A DNA stretch of 44,323 nucleotides from contig NZ_LIPN01000146.1 in assembly GCF_001418325.1 (NCBI RefSeq), forward strand, positions 1 through 44,323, given 5' to 3'. Below the pieces are notes generated by a model. That model was not told where the DNA came from and did no database searches. It saw only the letters and a list, made by a program, of their open reading frames with translations. The DNA comes from Streptomyces atriruber (GTDB lineage: Bacteria; Actinomycetota; Actinomycetes; Streptomycetales; Streptomycetaceae). Below, piece by piece: positions 22,999 to 32,683 of the stretch; position 1 is the stretch's first letter; every line of letters begins with the position of its first letter. Made by a program: the position numbers and the translations under genes.

Positions 22999-23595
22999 AT
23001 GAGTGGACGACGTACGCGTTGCCTACCGCTCCTCACCGCCGCCTGCGGTGCCGCGCTGCTGCTGGTCACGTCGTGCGGGACCGACGGCGGCGCGCCCACC
23101 GCGCGCGCCGGTGAGGCGGAGCCCGCCGCGTCCGGCGGCAACGGGGGCCGCTTCGAGGTGAAGTGCCACGAGTCCTTCACCTTCGTCGAGGGCACCCCGC
23201 CCGCCGGTCACCCGACGAGCTGCCCCGAGCAGCCCACGTCGCGCCCGACGCCCACCGTCACCATGACGCCCCGCTTCGAACGGTCGAGGGGCTGGGGAGG
23301 GCCGACCTGTACGCCCAGGGACAGCCAGGGCGTGACCCGGCACGGGTCCCTGGTGCGGTGCTTGCCGGACGGTGACGAGCGCGAGTGGGTCTGGCCGCCG
23401 GGGCCGACCGAGGACGAGCCCTGTGCCGACGAGAGCGAGTGGGTCATCCGTACCCCTCTGCGCAGCATGGTCTGCCGCGACGGGGTCTGGGTGCGCGAGC
23501 CGTTGAAGAACCCCGAGCCCGAGTCCTCGGACACGTCGAAGCCCCGGTTGCACCCGCCCGCCGGGAGGTGGCACACAGGCGTTCCCGGTTCGTGA
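22999..23595 (+). CDS. Putative lipoprotein, Cys-rich
   Basis: 198 residues. An Arg-containing N-terminus, hydrophobic core and lipobox (AALLLVTSC, Cys26) mark a secreted lipoprotein anchored on the outside of the membrane. The mature part is Pro/Thr/Glu-rich and has several cysteines (KCHES, TSCPEQ, PTCTPRD, VRCLPDG, EPCADE, MVCRDGVW) that could pair as disulfides. No known domain recognised. It sits between the two arg blocks and has no visible link with arginine synthesis. Confidence 0.75.
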   Translation: MSGRRTRCLPLLTAACGAALLLVTSCGTDGGAPTARAGEAEPAASGGNGGRFEVKCHESFTFVEGTPPAGHPTSCPEQPTSRPTPTVTMTPRFERSRGWGGPTCTPRDSQGVTRHGSLVRCLPDGDEREWVWPPGPTEDEPCADESEWVIRTPLRSMVCRDGVWVREPLKNPEPESSDTSKPRLHPPAGRWHTGVPGS

Positions 23596-23613
23596 CGGGC
23601 CGCCCCACTCGGC

Positions 23614-24660
23614 TCAGGGCCGCTCGCCCCGCCGCGCCCGATACGACAGCCAAGCGGCCACCAATGCCCCCGAGACGTTGTGCCACACGGAGAACACGGC
23701 CGCGGGCAGGGCGGCCAGCGGGCTGAAGTGGGCCGTGGCCAGGGAAGCGGCGAGGCCCGAGTTCTGCATGCCGACCTCGAAGGCCATCGCGCGGGAGGCC
23801 GGCGGGCCGAGCCGGGCCAGTTTGCCCGCGCCGTAACCGAGCGCGAGGCCGAGCCCGTTGTGCAGGAACACCGCGAGGAACACCAGCGCCGCGGCCGACT
23901 TGATCGCCTCGGCGCTGCCCGCGACGACGATCGCCACGATGGCGGCGATGGTCAGTGCCGACAGCCACGGCAGCGCGCCGAGCACCCGGTCGACGTACCG
24001 TCCGAAGAGCAGGCGCACGAGCAGGCCCGCGATGACCGGGAGCAGCACGGTCTTGAAGATGTCCGTGACCATCGAGCCCGCGTCGACCGGCAGGTACTCG
24101 CCCGCGAGCAGCAGCGTCAGCGGCGGTGTGATCAGCGGTGCGAGGACCGTCGAGACGGTGGCGACCGACACGGACAGGGCCACGTCGCCGCGTGCCAGGT
24201 AGGTCACGACGTTGGACGCCGTGCCGCTCGGCGCGCAGCCCACCAGGATGACGCCCGCCGCCAACTGCGGTGACAGGCCGAGCGCGTGGGCGATCAGCCA
24301 GCCGAGGCCCGGCATGATCACATAGTGGGCGACCAGGCCGAGCGCGACGGCCCAGGGCCGCTTGACCACGCCCTGGAAGTCGAGCGGGGTCATGGTCAGG
24401 CCCATGCAGAACATCACGACGCCCAGCAGGTACGGGACGTTCGTTCCCCAGCCCTCGAAGGCGTCCGGCAGGGCGAGCCCGAGCGCGCCCGCGGCCAGTA
24501 CGAGGACGGGGAAGACGGTGACGGCGCGGCGGGCCGCCTTGTCGGCGGCCCCCGTCCCGCCGGTGGGGGGCCGGGGGCCTGCGGTCGTCGTCCGGGAGTC
24601 GGCGCTCGTCTGTTCGGGTTGCACGGCGCGATGCAACGCCCCGGCCGTGTGCGCGTGCAA
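23614..24660 (-). CDS. Bile acid:sodium symporter (BASS) family transporter
   Basis: 348-residue (longest start) membrane transporter with ten hydrophobic segments. BASS/Acr3 superfamily features: GVVMFCMGLTMTPLDFQGVVKRP, the VILVGCAPSGTASNVVTYLARGDVALSV core, and VGMQNSGLAASLATAHF near the end. Actual substrates of bacterial BASS proteins vary widely. The first 45 residues are a polar low-complexity extension and the start is uncertain: TTG 24660, TTG 24636 and GTG 24624 are all open. It follows the PPOX gene on the same strand by 21 bp and is convergent with the lipoprotein gene. Confidence 0.88.
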   Translation of the reverse strand: MHAHTAGALHRAVQPEQTSADSRTTTAGPRPPTGGTGAADKAARRAVTVFPVLVLAAGALGLALPDAFEGWGTNVPYLLGVVMFCMGLTMTPLDFQGVVKRPWAVALGLVAHYVIMPGLGWLIAHALGLSPQLAAGVILVGCAPSGTASNVVTYLARGDVALSVSVATVSTVLAPLITPPLTLLLAGEYLPVDAGSMVTDIFKTVLLPVIAGLLVRLLFGRYVDRVLGALPWLSALTIAAIVAIVVAGSAEAIKSAAALVFLAVFLHNGLGLALGYGAGKLARLGPPASRAMAFEVGMQNSGLAASLATAHFSPLAALPAAVFSVWHNVSGALVAAWLSYRARRGERP

Positions 24661-24681
24661 CCCCGTCTCGGTATGTGGTCG

Positions 24682-25281
24682 CTACACGGAGGGCTGAGCG
24701 GGGGTCGGCGGCAGGGGCAGCGGGAGTCCGGGGAGTCCGTCGATGCTCTGCGCGATGTGGTCCTTCTTGGTGAAGTACGCGCTCAGCGACTCGTCGTCCT
24801 CGCGCGCGAAGCGCTTGCCGTGCAGGTCGCGGTCCTCGTCGTACGTCATGAAGGGCACCGCGTATCCGCAGGTGTCGCGGATGAGGTCGGCCGTCACGAC
24901 GATGACGGCGCGCAGGCCGTGCGGGCTCGGGTCGATGCCGGGGAAGTGGCCGAGCAGCTCGGTGAAGCGCGGGTCGTCGCGGAAGACGGGCTCGCCGCGG
25001 CCGTGTACCCGCACGATGTTGGGCGGCCCCTGGAAGGCGCACCACATGAGGGTGATGCGGCCGTTCTCCCGCAGGTGGGCGACGGTCTCGGCGTTGCTGC
25101 CCGCGAAGTCCAGATAGGCGACGCGCTGGTCGTCGATGACCGCGAAGGAGCCCTTGAGGCCCTTGGGGGAGAGGTTGATCGTGCCGTCGTCGGCGAGGGG
25201 CGCGGTCGCCGTGAAGAACATCGGCTGCGCCTCGATGAAGGTGCGGAGCCTGCCGTCTATGCGTTCATGCGTCTTTCCCAT
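24682..25281 (-). CDS. Pyridoxamine 5'-phosphate oxidase-like flavin protein
   Basis: 199 residues with the split-barrel flavin-binding fold. Conserved pieces: FFTATAPLADDGTINLSPKG, RVAYLDFAGSNAETVAHLRENGRITLMWCAFQGPPNIVRVHGRG. This belongs to the general PPOX-like group; many members bind F420, FMN or haem, and this one lacks enough signature to decide. Its ATG lies only 8 bp from a good -10, so the mRNA is probably nearly leaderless. Divergent from argG. Confidence 0.87.
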   Translation of the reverse strand: MGKTHERIDGRLRTFIEAQPMFFTATAPLADDGTINLSPKGLKGSFAVIDDQRVAYLDFAGSNAETVAHLRENGRITLMWCAFQGPPNIVRVHGRGEPVFRDDPRFTELLGHFPGIDPSPHGLRAVIVVTADLIRDTCGYAVPFMTYDEDRDLHGKRFAREDDESLSAYFTKKDHIAQSIDGLPGLPLPLPPTPAQPSV

Positions 25282-25289
25282 GGCCGGGG

Positions 25290-25319
25290 ATTATCGACCA
25301 GGGGTCCTTTGGCTGTCTA
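25290..25319 (-). promoter_or_regulatory. Promoter of the PPOX-like gene
   Basis: On the minus strand TAGACA (25319-25314), 18 bp, GATAAT (25295-25290); the ATG at 25281 is 8 bp beyond. One of the best sigma-70-like promoters in the window, implying a leaderless or very short leader transcript. Confidence 0.65.
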
Positions 25320-25374
25320 ACTACTTTGGGTGCCCTCCGTCACGGCGCCGCGCGGCGCCCGCCGAGGCAGCGCA

Positions 25375-25409
25375 TTGACGAAACATACGGAGCACTGCAT
25401 ACTCATGCA
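25375..25409 (+). promoter_or_regulatory. argG promoter with ARG box
   Basis: TTGACG (25375-25380), 17 bp, CATACT (25398-25403). The ARG-box-like TGCATACTCATGCA (25396-25409) covers the -10, so bound ArgR would block RNA polymerase. Same TGCAT-N4-[AC]TGCA pattern as at argC. Confidence 0.72.
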
Positions 25410-25447
25410 TAGCACCGAATGAACGCACCGCATGCAGGGAGGGCCCC

Positions 25448-26644
25448 GTGACCGAGCGCGTCGTACTCGCCTACTCGGGCGGTCTGGACACCTCCGTCGC
25501 CATCGGCTGGATCGCCGAGGAGACGGGCGCCGAAGTCATCGCCGTCGCCGTCGACGTCGGCCAGGGCGGCGAGGACCTCGATGTCATCCGCAAGCGCGCG
25601 CTCGCCTGCGGTGCCGTGGAGGCCGAGGTCGCCGACGCCAAGGACGAGTTCGCCGAGGAGTACTGCCTCCCGGCGATCAAGGCCAACGCCCTCTACATGG
25701 ACCGCTATCCGCTGGTCTCCGCCCTCTCGCGCCCCGCGATCGTGAAGCACCTGGTGGCCGCCGCCGAGAAGCACGGCGCCTCCACGGTCGCCCACGGCTG
25801 CACCGGCAAGGGCAACGACCAGGTGCGGTTCGAGGCCGGCATCGTCGCCCTCGCCCCCGACCTCACGTGCATCGCCCCCGTCCGTGACTATGCGATGACC
25901 CGGGACAAGGCGATCGCCTTCTGCGAGGAGAAGCAGCTCCCGATCGCGACGTCCAAGAAGTCGCCGTACTCCATCGACCAGAACGTCTTCGGACGCGCCG
26001 TCGAGACGGGCTTCCTGGAGGACATCTGGAACGCGCCGGTCGAGGACATCTACGAGTACACCTCGAACCCCGCCGAGCCGCGCGGGGCCGACGAGGTCGT
26101 CATCTCCTTCGAGCAGGGCGTCCCGGTCGCGCTCGACGGCAGGCCCGTCACCGTCCTCCAGGCGATCCAGCAGCTCAACGAGCGTGCGGGCGCCCAGGGC
26201 ATCGGCCGGATCGACATGGTCGAGGACCGCCTCGTCGGCATCAAGTCCCGTGAGGTGTACGAGGCTCCGGGCGCCCTCGCCCTCATCACCGCCCACCAGG
26301 AGCTGGAGAACGTCACCGTCGAGCGCGAACTGGCGCGCTACAAGCGCCAGGTCGAGCAGCGCTGGGGCGAGCTGGTCTACGACGGCCTGTGGTTCTCCCC
26401 GCTCAAGCGCGCCCTGGACGGCTTCGTCGACGAGGCGAACCAGTACGTCACCGGCGACATCCGGATGAACCTGCACGGCGGCCGCGCCGTCGTCACGGGC
26501 CGCAGGTCCAGCGAATCCCTCTACGATTTCAACCTCGCCACCTACGACTCGGGCGACACGTTCGACCAGTCCAAGGCGCAGGGCTTCATCGAGATCTTCG
26601 GTCTTTCCGCGAAGATCGCCGCACGGCGCCGCACGCGGGCCTGA
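25448..26644 (+). CDS. argG: Argininosuccinate synthase
   Basis: Joins citrulline and aspartate with ATP. 398 residues; PP-loop AYSGGLDTS at 8-16, [11 protein letters not shown] and [21 protein letters not shown] blocks conserved. GTG 25448 follows AGGGAGGG. Heads the second arginine transcription unit with its own ARG box; argH follows after a 57-bp gap. Confidence 0.98.
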   Translation: MTERVVLAYSGGLDTSVAIGWIAEETGAEVIAVAVDVGQGGEDLDVIRKRALACGAVEAEVADAKDEFAEEYCLPAIKANALYMDRYPLVSALSRPAIVKHLVAAAEKHGASTVAHGCTGKGNDQVRFEAGIVALAPDLTCIAPVRDYAMTRDKAIAFCEEKQLPIATSKKSPYSIDQNVFGRAVETGFLEDIWNAPVEDIYEYTSNPAEPRGADEVVISFEQGVPVALDGRPVTVLQAIQQLNERAGAQGIGRIDMVEDRLVGIKSREVYEAPGALALITAHQELENVTVERELARYKRQVEQRWGELVYDGLWFSPLKRALDGFVDEANQYVTGDIRMNLHGGRAVVTGRRSSESLYDFNLATYDSGDTFDQSKAQGFIEIFGLSAKIAARRRTRA

Positions 26645-26689
26645 CCCGACGCGACCTCGCGCCACCCGCATTTCCAGCAACAGCCTTGA

Positions 26690-28161
<1,472 letters not shown>

Positions 28162-28235
28162 CCCGGCCGCCTCGGGTGACAAAAGGGCGTCGCGGGTTAC
28201 GTTGACGGGGAACCCCCTACAACGAGGAGCCCGCG

Positions 28236-29210
28236 ATGCCCTTCGCCAGGCTGGCCGCAGCCACGACCCCGACCGCGCACATAGGGCTCGGTCTCGCCGC
28301 CGTCGGCAGGCCCGGTTACATCACGCTCGGCCGTGACACCGACCTGCCGCCGTCCCGCAGTGTCGAGGCCCTGCGCGAGCGCACCCTCGAACTCCTCGAC
28401 GCCGCCTACGCGTCGGGGGTCCGCTACATCGACGTGGCCCGGTCCTACGGCCGCTCCGAGGAATTCCTCGCCGACTGGCTGAACGCCAGGCCCGACATCG
28501 GCGACGTCGTCATCGGCAGCAAGTGGGGCTACACCTACACGGCGGACTGGCGCACCGACGCCGAGGGCCCGCACGAGGTCAAGGACCACAGCCCGGCGGC
28601 GTACGCCCGCCAGCGCGCCGAGACCGCCGAACTGCTCGGCGACCGCCTCGACCTCTACCAGGTGCACTCCGTGACGCCCGAGAGCCCGGCGCTCACCGAC
28701 AAGGAACTCCACGCCCGCCTCGCCGAGCTCGCGGCCGAGGGCGTCACCGTCGGTCTCTCGGTCAGCGGCCCCGAACAGGCGGCCGCGATCCGGGCCGCCC
28801 TCGCCGTGACCGTCGACGGGGAGCCGCTCTTCCGCACGGTCCAGGCGACGTACAACATCCTGGAGAGGTCCGCGGGGCCCGCCCTCGCCGAGGCGCACGA
28901 CGCGGGGCTCACCGTGCTCGTCAAGGAAGGCCTGGCCAACGGCCGCCTGGCCGATCCGTACGCGCCCACCGTGCTGCGCGAGGTCGCCGAGGAGACGGGC
29001 CTGGGCTGCGACGCGGTGGCGCTCGCCGTCCTGCTGGCCGAACCGTGGGCGGGCGTGGTCCTGTCCGGCGCGGCGACCTCGGTCCAGCTGGTCTCCAACC
29101 TGCACGCCGCCGCCGTCGACCTGGACGCCGGGCAGGTGGAGCGGCTCGTCGGGCTCGTCCAGGACCCCGCCGCGTACTGGGAGGGCCGCGCGCGGCTGCC
29201 CTGGAGCTGA
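28236..29210 (+). CDS. Aldo/keto reductase
   Basis: 324-residue (beta/alpha)8 oxidoreductase, distinct from the one at 15102. Probable catalytic tetrad: D66 (YIDVARSYG), Y71, K96 (IGSKWGY) and H144 (LYQVHS). The order of motifs follows the L-galactose dehydrogenase-like/AKR branch without a specific match. ATG 28236 follows AACGAGGAG. It precedes the TetR-MFS pair but is separated from it by the TetR operator, so probably a separate transcript. Substrate unknown. Confidence 0.9.
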   Translation: MPFARLAAATTPTAHIGLGLAAVGRPGYITLGRDTDLPPSRSVEALRERTLELLDAAYASGVRYIDVARSYGRSEEFLADWLNARPDIGDVVIGSKWGYTYTADWRTDAEGPHEVKDHSPAAYARQRAETAELLGDRLDLYQVHSVTPESPALTDKELHARLAELAAEGVTVGLSVSGPEQAAAIRAALAVTVDGEPLFRTVQATYNILERSAGPALAEAHDAGLTVLVKEGLANGRLADPYAPTVLREVAEETGLGCDAVALAVLLAEPWAGVVLSGAATSVQLVSNLHAAAVDLDAGQVERLVGLVQDPAAYWEGRARLPWS

Positions 29211-29240
29211 CGACCGCGGAACAGCGGGCGACCATAAACG

Positions 29241-29282
29241 CATGAGACAAAGATGTCTCATGCGGCTTATGGTTGTCTCATG
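29241..29282. promoter_or_regulatory. TetR operator and promoter overlapping start codon
   Basis: CATGAGACA-AAGA-TGTCTCATG (29241-29262) is a perfect 9-bp inverted repeat. A third half-site TGTCTCATG lies at 29274-29282 and ends with the tetR ATG. Within it GAGACA (29244-29249), 18 bp, TATGGT (29268-29273) forms a promoter whose start point would be about the ATG. Expected autorepression site. Confidence 0.75.
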
Positions 29283-29831
29283 TCAGTCGATCGCGATCAG
29301 GTCCTGCGCAGCGCCGCGGCCCTGCTCACCCGCAAAGCCACCGCCACCATGGACGAGGTCGCCCGCGCCGCGGGCATCAGCAGGGCGACCCTCCACCGCC
29401 ACTTCGCGGGCCGCGACGCGCTCGTGCGCGCCCTCGAAGAGCTCGGCCTCCAGGAGTGCGAGGCCGCCCTCGCCCGGGCCGGGCTCGACCAGGGCAGCGT
29501 GAGCGACGCGCTGCGGCGCCTGGTGAAGGAGATCGAGCCCGCCGCCGGCCTGCTGGCCTTCCTGTACACCGAGAACCAGCTCTTCGAGGGCGACGCGCAG
29601 AACGGCGGCTGGTCCCGCATCGACGACCGGCTCGCCGCCCTCTTCCGGCGCGGCCAGGAGAGCGGCGAGTTCCGCATCGACCTCACCCCCGCCTGGCTCA
29701 CCGAGGCGTTCTACGGCCTGATCGGCTCCGGCGCCTGGGCCGTGCAGGACGGCCGGGTGGCCGCCAACGACTTCTCGTACATGATTGCCGAGCTGCTGAT
29801 CGGCGGCGCGCAGCGGAGAGTGGAATCATGA
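29280..29831 (+). CDS. TetR family repressor
   Basis: 183 residues. HTH ATMDEVARAAGISRATLHRHF near residues 23-43, followed by a helical ligand domain with ENQLFEGDAQNG and a C-terminal AFYGLIGSGAWAVQDGRV. ATG 29280 is chosen because the promoter places transcription start there and the third half-site abuts it; an in-frame ATG at 29253 lies inside the operator. No Shine-Dalgarno sequence, so probably leaderless. Its stop overlaps the MFS start (ATGA); the exporter is its likely target. Confidence 0.9.
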   Translation: MSVDRDQVLRSAAALLTRKATATMDEVARAAGISRATLHRHFAGRDALVRALEELGLQECEAALARAGLDQGSVSDALRRLVKEIEPAAGLLAFLYTENQLFEGDAQNGGWSRIDDRLAALFRRGQESGEFRIDLTPAWLTEAFYGLIGSGAWAVQDGRVAANDFSYMIAELLIGGAQRRVES

Positions 29832-31369
29832 CCAGCACCCACAAGGAGGCCGCGGCGCCCGAGGTGGAGCGCAGCCCCGGCCGCTGGCTCGCGCTCGCCG
29901 TGCTCGCCCTGGCCGTGCTCCTGGTCGCCGTCGACGCGACCGTGCTCGGCCTGGCGACGCCGTACATCAGCGAGGACCTCAAGCCGTCCGGCACCCAACT
30001 GCTGTGGATCGGCGACGTCTACTCCTTCGTCATCGCGGGTCTGCTCGTCTCCATGGGCAGCCTCGGCGACCGCATCGGCCGCAAGAAGCTGCTGCTCACC
30101 GGAGCCGTCGCCTTCGGCGCGGTGTCGGTCCTCAACTCGTACGCCACCAGCCCCGAGCTGATGATCCTGGCGCGTGCCCTGCTCGGCGTCGCGGGCGCGA
30201 CGCTGATGCCGTCGACGCTGGCCCTGATCCGCAACATCTTCCACGACCCGCGCGAGCGCAGCCTCGCGGTCGGCATCTGGGGCGCCATGGCGTCCGCGGG
30301 CGCCGCCGTCGGGCCCGTCGTCGGCGGCTTCCTGCTCGAACACTTCTGGTGGGGCTCGGTCTTCCTGATCAACCTCCCGGTGATGGCCGTGCTCGTGCTG
30401 GTCGGCATCAAGTTCCTGCCCGAGTCCAAGAACCCGGCGCCGGGTCCCTGGGACCTGATCAGCGTCGTGCTCTCCCTCATCGGCATGATCGCCGTCGTCT
30501 ACGCCATCAAGGAGGCGGCCGCGCACGGACTGCGCTGGGACGTCGCCGCGGCCGCGGTCGTGGGCGTCACCGCCCTCGTCTGGTTCGTACGCCGCCAGCT
30601 CACCCTCCCCGCGCCCCTTCTGGACATGCGGCTCTTCCGCAACCGCGGGTTCTCCGGGGCGGTCCTCGCCGATCTGCTGACCGTCCTCGGCCTCTCCGGC
30701 CTGGTCTTCTTCCTCTCCCAGTTCCTGCAGCTCGTGCAGGGCAGACGGCCGTTCGAGGCGGGTCTCGCCGAACTGCCCGCCGCGGTGGGCGCGGTGGGCG
30801 CGGGGCTGATCGCGGGCATGGTGGCGCGGCGGTTCTCGGTACGGATCGTGGTGGCCGGCGGTCTCGCGGCGGTGGGGCTCTCGCTCGCCGTGCTCACGGC
30901 ACTCGACCAGAGCACCGGCTATCCGCTCCTCGGCGCCTCGCTCCTGGTCGTCGGCATCGGCGCGGGCTTCTCGTTCACCGTGACCGCCGACGTCATCCTC
31001 TCCAGCGTCCCCAAGGAACAGGCGGGTGCGGCCTCCGCGGTCTCCGAGACGGCGTACGAACTGGGCGCGGCCCTCGGCATCGCGCTGCTCGGCTCCATCG
31101 TCACCGGCGTCTACCGCGACTTCACGGCCCCGCCCGGGACCCCCGCCGACGTGGCGTCGGCCGCGCACGAATCGCTCGGCGGCGCGGTGGAGTCCTCGGC
31201 GGCCCTCCCGTCCGCCCAGGCGGACGTGCTGCTCTCGGCCGCCCAGTCGGCGTTCGTCGACGGCCTGCGCCTGGCGGCGGGAGTGGGCGCGGCGGTCCTC
31301 CTGGCCACGGCAGCGGCGGCCTGGTTCCTCCTGAAGAACCAGAAACTGGAGGACGGCATCGAGCACTGA
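29828..31369 (+). CDS. DHA2-type MFS multidrug exporter
   Basis: 513-residue, 14-helix drug:H+ antiporter. Motif D1 LLVAVDATVLGLATP (36-50), loop motif GSLGDRIGRKK, R in ARALLGVAGA, motif C GAAVGPVVGGFLLEHFWWGSVFLINLP. Closest in style to SmvA/QacA-type proteins. Cotranscribed with the overlapping tetR. It is a second, distinct export pair to that at 1-2067; the two regulators use different operators (TGAGACA versus TAGACA half-sites). Confidence 0.93.
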   Translation: MTSTHKEAAAPEVERSPGRWLALAVLALAVLLVAVDATVLGLATPYISEDLKPSGTQLLWIGDVYSFVIAGLLVSMGSLGDRIGRKKLLLTGAVAFGAVSVLNSYATSPELMILARALLGVAGATLMPSTLALIRNIFHDPRERSLAVGIWGAMASAGAAVGPVVGGFLLEHFWWGSVFLINLPVMAVLVLVGIKFLPESKNPAPGPWDLISVVLSLIGMIAVVYAIKEAAAHGLRWDVAAAAVVGVTALVWFVRRQLTLPAPLLDMRLFRNRGFSGAVLADLLTVLGLSGLVFFLSQFLQLVQGRRPFEAGLAELPAAVGAVGAGLIAGMVARRFSVRIVVAGGLAAVGLSLAVLTALDQSTGYPLLGASLLVVGIGAGFSFTVTADVILSSVPKEQAGAASAVSETAYELGAALGIALLGSIVTGVYRDFTAPPGTPADVASAAHESLGGAVESSAALPSAQADVLLSAAQSAFVDGLRLAAGVGAAVLLATAAAAWFLLKNQKLEDGIEH

Positions 31370-31428
31370 CCTCCAGCCCTGGGGGAGGGCGAACCGCCGT
31401 CGTGCATCCGCGGCCCGTCGCCGGCCGC

Positions 31429-31519
31429 TCGCGCAGTTCCCCGCGCCCCTGACCCCACCCGCCCGACCGCCCGCTTCAAGGCGCCGGAAGCCTCATCAGG
31501 GGCGCGGGGAACTGCGCGA
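31429..31519. repeat. 24-bp intergenic inverted repeat (Streptomyces-type)
   Basis: The 24-bp sequence at 31429-31452 (TCGCGCAGTTCCCCGCGCCC, then CTGA) is exactly complementary to 31496-31519, with 43 bp between. The AGGGGCGCGGGGAACTGCGC core is a short sequence I recall as very frequent between Streptomyces genes. Here it separates convergent genes, so a transcription-ending or RNA-stabilising role is plausible. Confidence 0.85.
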
Positions 31520-31553
31520 TCGGCTGCCCGGGCGACGGGGCCGGAACGAGGAA

Positions 31554-31599
31554 CGCCCGCACCGGTGCGGGAGGAAGGACCTCCGCACCGGTGCGGGCG
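31554..31599. terminator. Long hairpin after acyltransferase gene
   Basis: CGCCCGCACCGGTGCGGGAGG (31554-31574) pairs with 31580-31599 around AAGGA with a single bulged base. The GCACCGGTGC core is itself palindromic. It lies just beyond the acyltransferase stop and probably terminates that transcript. Confidence 0.75.
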
Positions 31600-31627
31600 C
31601 ACCGAAAACCGCTCAAGCCCCGCCGGG

Positions 31628-32299
31628 CTACGCCGCCTTCGCCTTGGTGGCGTACATGTCCACGTACTCCTGCCCGGAGAGCAGCATGACCTCCGTCATC
31701 ACGGAGTCCGTCACCGCGCGCAGCACATAGCGGTCGCGGTCCATGCCGTCGTACCGCGAGAACTCCATCGCCTCGCCGAAGCGGACCGTCACCTTGCCCG
31801 GCCGGGGAAGCCCCTTGCCGCCCGGCTGGAGCTTGTCCGTGCCGATCATCGCGAAGGGGACGACGGGCGCACCCGTCATGAGGGTGAGCCGTGCGATGCC
31901 CGTACGCCCCCGGTACAGCCGCCCGTCGGGAGACCTCGTGCCCTCGGGGTAGATGCCGAAGACCTTGCCGTCGTCGAGAATGCGCCGACCGGTCATCAGC
32001 GCCGCGACACCGCCGCGCCCGCCGTCACGGTCCACGGGGATCATGCCGACGCCCGTGAAGAACCACGCCATGAGGCGGCCCTTGAGGCCCTTGCCGGTGA
32101 CGTACTCGTCCTTGCCGATGAAGAACACCGGACGGTTGGTGACCAGCGGCAGGATCATCGAGTCGATGAACGTCAGGTGGTTTCCGGCCAGAATGACGGG
32201 CCCGGTCCCCGGGATGTTCTCGGCGCCTTCTACCCGTGGGCGGAACATCAGGCGCAAGATCGGTCCGAGCACTGCCTTGATGAGCGCTAGACGGGACAA
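31628..32299 (-). CDS. 1-acyl-sn-glycerol-3-phosphate acyltransferase (PlsC-like)
   Basis: Acylates lysophosphatidic acid or a related acceptor at the membrane. 223 residues from TTG 32299. Catalytic NHX4D block NHLTFID (H41, D46), substrate-binding PEGTRS at 118-123 and VVPFAMIGT (motif IV) are present. The start is TTG because GGAGGG lies 5 bp upstream and family similarity begins at SRLALIKAVLGPILRLMF; the longer open frame (to 32572) has atypical codon use. Some members act on menaquinone or complex lipids, so exact acceptor is open. Confidence 0.9.
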   Translation of the reverse strand: MSRLALIKAVLGPILRLMFRPRVEGAENIPGTGPVILAGNHLTFIDSMILPLVTNRPVFFIGKDEYVTGKGLKGRLMAWFFTGVGMIPVDRDGGRGGVAALMTGRRILDDGKVFGIYPEGTRSPDGRLYRGRTGIARLTLMTGAPVVPFAMIGTDKLQPGGKGLPRPGKVTVRFGEAMEFSRYDGMDRDRYVLRAVTDSVMTEVMLLSGQEYVDMYATKAKAA

Positions 32300-32683
32300 C
32301 AGGCCCTCCGGTGTCAACGGGTCGACGACGAGTAAGTGCAGGTGAGGACGATACTCGCGGGCCGCTGCCGTTTGCACATCGGGTTCATGGACTCGATACG
32401 CAGTGTTGACCTGATTCTGTGCGGTGTTGCCCAAGGTTGTCGCCTGTGTGACGACCGTATCCCGGTGGGGTCGCTGTGGCCCGAAGTAGTGGTCCTTGTC
32501 ACGCACGCACTTCGCTCTGCGTGGCGGCTGCCGAGCACGGCCCGCCACCTCCATGGTGCGCCCACTCGCCACGCCGCGTCATCCCGCCGTTCCTTCAGGG
32601 GTCTCCCACACGTCACTCCCGGCCACCTACGATCGGTCCCGCTTTGTCAGGTGCAAAGCAGCGGGACATCGGGAGGAGCGCCA
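32300..32683. other. Divergent intergenic region, 384 bp
   Basis: Holds the promoters for the acyltransferase (minus) and GDPD (plus) genes; it is less GC-biased at codon positions than real genes here. A series of GTTG-type elements at 32405-32411 (GTTGACC), 32426-32432 (GTTGCCC) and 32436-32442 (GTTGTCG), spaced by about 10 or 21 bp, loosely recalls PHO-box direct repeats. TACGAT (32628-32633) could be a -10 for the GDPD gene but has no good -35. Confidence 0.4.

Noticed and set aside
25344..25359. Palindrome GGCGCCGCGCGGCGCC upstream of argG
   Set aside because: A 16-bp GC palindrome is not surprising at this base composition, and it lies outside both promoters.
32300..32572. N-terminal extension of the PlsC-like protein
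   Set aside because: The family begins at SRLALIK; codon use upstream is atypical and a GGAGGG ribosome site points to TTG 32299.
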